Assembly (NCBI GenBank): GCA_947452525.1
Contig: CANGCW010000073.1
Coordinates: 1 to 5,445 of the forward strand
From: Actinomycetota bacterium
Lineage (GTDB): Bacteria > Actinomycetota > Actinomycetes > Nanopelagicales > Nanopelagicaceae
Direction of reading: 5' to 3'
Length of the DNA: 5,445 nucleotides
Of this stretch, positions 5,267 through 5,445 are shown piece by piece (position 1 is the first letter of the stretch; each line of letters opens with the position of its first letter). The notes under the pieces were generated by a model, which ran no database searches, was not told the DNA's origin, and saw nothing but the letters and a program-made list of their open reading frames with translations. The translations under genes were made by a program, and so were the position numbers.

Positions 5267-5445
5267 GCGCAGCCCCAAGCAGCGTTGTACCTACTGACGG
5301 TTCGCCATCTACGACCGTCGCCCAGATGATGGTGACATTATCTGGTGCACCGGCATCAAGGGTCGCGTTGAGTAAGGCTCCAACAACCTCTTCATCTTTA
5401 TGTGAGGTGATAATTTTATTCATCTCTGCATCAGAGAGAGTCGAC
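5259..5445 (-). CDS. C-terminal part of a PP2C-family Ser/Thr protein phosphatase (Stp/PrpC/PstP type), 5' truncated by window edge
   Basis: Only the last 61 residues are visible, in a frame open from the window edge to TAA at 5259-5261. They contain LSDAEMNKII, which fits the late PP2C 'lsD.ei..i' element, then EVVGALLNATLDAGAPDNVTIIWATVV, in which the Asp of the DNVT motif is the metal-binding residue near the end of PP2C cores. Such enzymes are Mn/Mg-dependent and dephosphorylate PknB and its substrates. The protein ends about 17 residues after the core, so it has no C-terminal membrane segment, unlike M. tuberculosis PstP, and should be cytoplasmic. Its stop overlaps the pknB start (ATGAGTAA, 5259-5266), so both are translated from one message. 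In mycobacteria rodA, pbpA and pknA separate pstP from pknB; none of these lies between them here. Confidence 0.85.
   Translation of the reverse strand, partial: STLSDAEMNKIITSHKDEEVVGALLNATLDAGAPDNVTIIWATVVDGEPSVGTTLLGAAHE

Noticed and set aside
1..5445. CRISPR array, tRNA, rRNA, insertion sequence or prophage elements
   Set aside because: No regularly spaced long repeats, tRNA-like cloverleaf segments, transposase motifs or terminal inverted repeats were seen on reading the window.

Overview
The window looks like a mid-G+C chromosomal segment of an actinobacterium. The strongest evidence is the block crgA (-), trpG/pabA (+), pknB (-), which has the same orientations as the origin-proximal locus of Mycobacterium tuberculosis (Rv0011c, Rv0013, Rv0014c). 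CrgA itself is an actinobacterial cell-division protein. Coding sequence is packed almost without gaps, with overlaps of 8 and 20 bp, zero spacing at one convergent junction, and 9 and 28 bp gaps elsewhere. That suits a small, streamlined genome, possibly a freshwater Nanopelagicales-type lineage, although the taxon is inference only.

Layout, left to right: (1) the 3' end of a plus-strand gene resembling a family 90 (CAP10-like) glycosyltransferase, cut by the window edge; (2) a minus-strand two-component system, with an OmpR/PhoP-type response regulator followed by its membrane histidine kinase, the kinase gene overlapping the glycosyltransferase gene tail to tail; (3) a 150-bp intergenic region, the only sizeable non-coding stretch, holding the regulator's likely promoter, a perfect consensus DnaA box in a small cluster of related sites, and two dyads; (4) crgA on the minus strand; (5) a 28-bp divergent gap; (6) the glutamine amidotransferase gene trpG/pabA on the plus strand; (7) pknB on the minus strand, a Ser/Thr kinase with one membrane segment and three PASTA repeats; (8) the C-terminal part of a PP2C-type protein phosphatase lying upstream of pknB and overlapping it by 8 bp.

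The PP2C phosphatase, PknB and CrgA are known players in peptidoglycan and septum control, and the PASTA kinase and phosphatase would act as an on/off pair. TrpG/PabA supplies ammonia for anthranilate or aminodeoxychorismate synthesis and is a conserved neighbour without an obvious functional link. The two-component system senses an unknown extracytoplasmic signal.

Nothing here is clearly a new biological system. The points most worth checking are the DnaA-box cluster upstream of the response regulator, a conflict at the trpG start where the best ribosome binding site and start codon are out of frame with the protein, and the direct phosphatase-kinase coupling without the rodA/pbpA genes known from mycobacteria.
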